Assembly (NCBI GenBank): GCA_029821215.1
Contig: JALGTV010000107.1
Location: forward strand, 1 to 5,641
DNA length: 5,641 bases
Source: Candidatus Zipacnadia bacterium
GTDB taxonomy: Bacteria; Armatimonadota; Zipacnadia; Zipacnadales; Zipacnadaceae
Direction of reading: 5' to 3'
In this document: one piece after another, positions 5,491-5,641 of the stretch
Layout: each line of letters opens with the position of its first letter
How positions within the stretch are numbered: position 1 is the first letter of the stretch
Program-made: the position numbers and the translations under genes
The notes under the pieces: generated by a model
The model's input: the letters and a program-made list of their open reading frames with translations, nothing else
Database searches by the model: none
What the model was told of the DNA's origin: nothing

Positions 5491-5641
5491 TTACAACAAG
5501 CTTTGCAAGTACTCAATGTCGCCGCGTAGAGCATCACTTTTGTCACGGCTTTCGGTGGGAGCGAACTCAACGGCGATGTAACCGTCATAGCCAGCCTCTA
5601 CCAGTTGACCGACCAGGGGCGCGTAGTCTATTACTCCGTGC
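5491..5641 (-). CDS. Sugar phosphate isomerase/epimerase-like TIM-barrel protein (C-terminal 49 residues; 5' end outside window)
   Basis: The visible end begins HGVIDYAPLVGQLVEAGYDG and continues with a YIAVEFAPTESRD stretch, then a final helix ending YLQSLL. This is the usual C-terminus of xylose-isomerase-like (AP endonuclease 2 superfamily) TIM-barrel proteins, such as hydroxypyruvate isomerase and tagatose epimerase relatives. There a GxIDY loop, a GYDGxxxxE strand with the metal-binding glutamate, and a terminal helix are conserved. The glutamate in VEF is the likely metal ligand. The gene stops with TAA at 5493-5491. Its substrate cannot be told from this fragment. It could be the first gene, or an upstream member, of the operon running into the small membrane protein and iron-sulfur genes. 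Confidence 0.8.
   Translation of the reverse strand, partial: HGVIDYAPLVGQLVEAGYDGYIAVEFAPTESRDKSDALRGDIEYLQSLL

Overview
All eight recognisable genes lie on the minus strand, so they read from right (base 5641) to left (base 1). The sequence is bacterial, fairly GC-rich, and uses ATG, GTG and TTG starts, each judged from Shine-Dalgarno placement. The mix suggests an anaerobic or facultatively anaerobic bacterium, perhaps Clostridia-like: a polyferredoxin-type membrane protein with a YPGLN-type cysteine cluster, a membrane-bound zinc anti-sigma factor, and TTG starts. Taxonomy cannot be fixed from this window.

Right part (5641 to 3759), a probable operon: the 3' end of a sugar isomerase/epimerase-like TIM-barrel gene; an unannotated 32-residue single-span membrane protein; a NapH-like polytopic 4Fe-4S membrane protein; and a small atypical kinase of the Kdo/RIO-like type. 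The kinase TTG start overlaps the stop of the iron-sulfur gene. The first two gaps are short and carry a small hairpin or a ribosome binding site.

Middle part (3758 to 1527): a 93-base gap with a stem-loop and a TATAAT box leads into an MgtC/SapB family membrane protein. A 102-base gap follows, with a candidate ECF-type promoter and a 9-bp inverted repeat. Then come an ECF sigma factor and its membrane-anchored zinc-finger anti-sigma factor. These two are translationally coupled: the anti-sigma Shine-Dalgarno abuts the sigma stop codon.

Left part (1526 to 1): a 165-base gap, then glmU, the bifunctional enzyme making UDP-N-acetylglucosamine for peptidoglycan. It is nearly complete: 453 codons are visible and only the last few residues lie outside. 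Its acetyltransferase domain carries an unusual substitution at a substrate-binding lysine.

An envelope theme links several genes (cell-wall precursor synthesis, a membrane stress sigma/anti-sigma pair, the MgtC membrane protein, a redox membrane protein with a kinase). That they form one regulon is inference. No mobile element, CRISPR array, tRNA or rRNA was seen.
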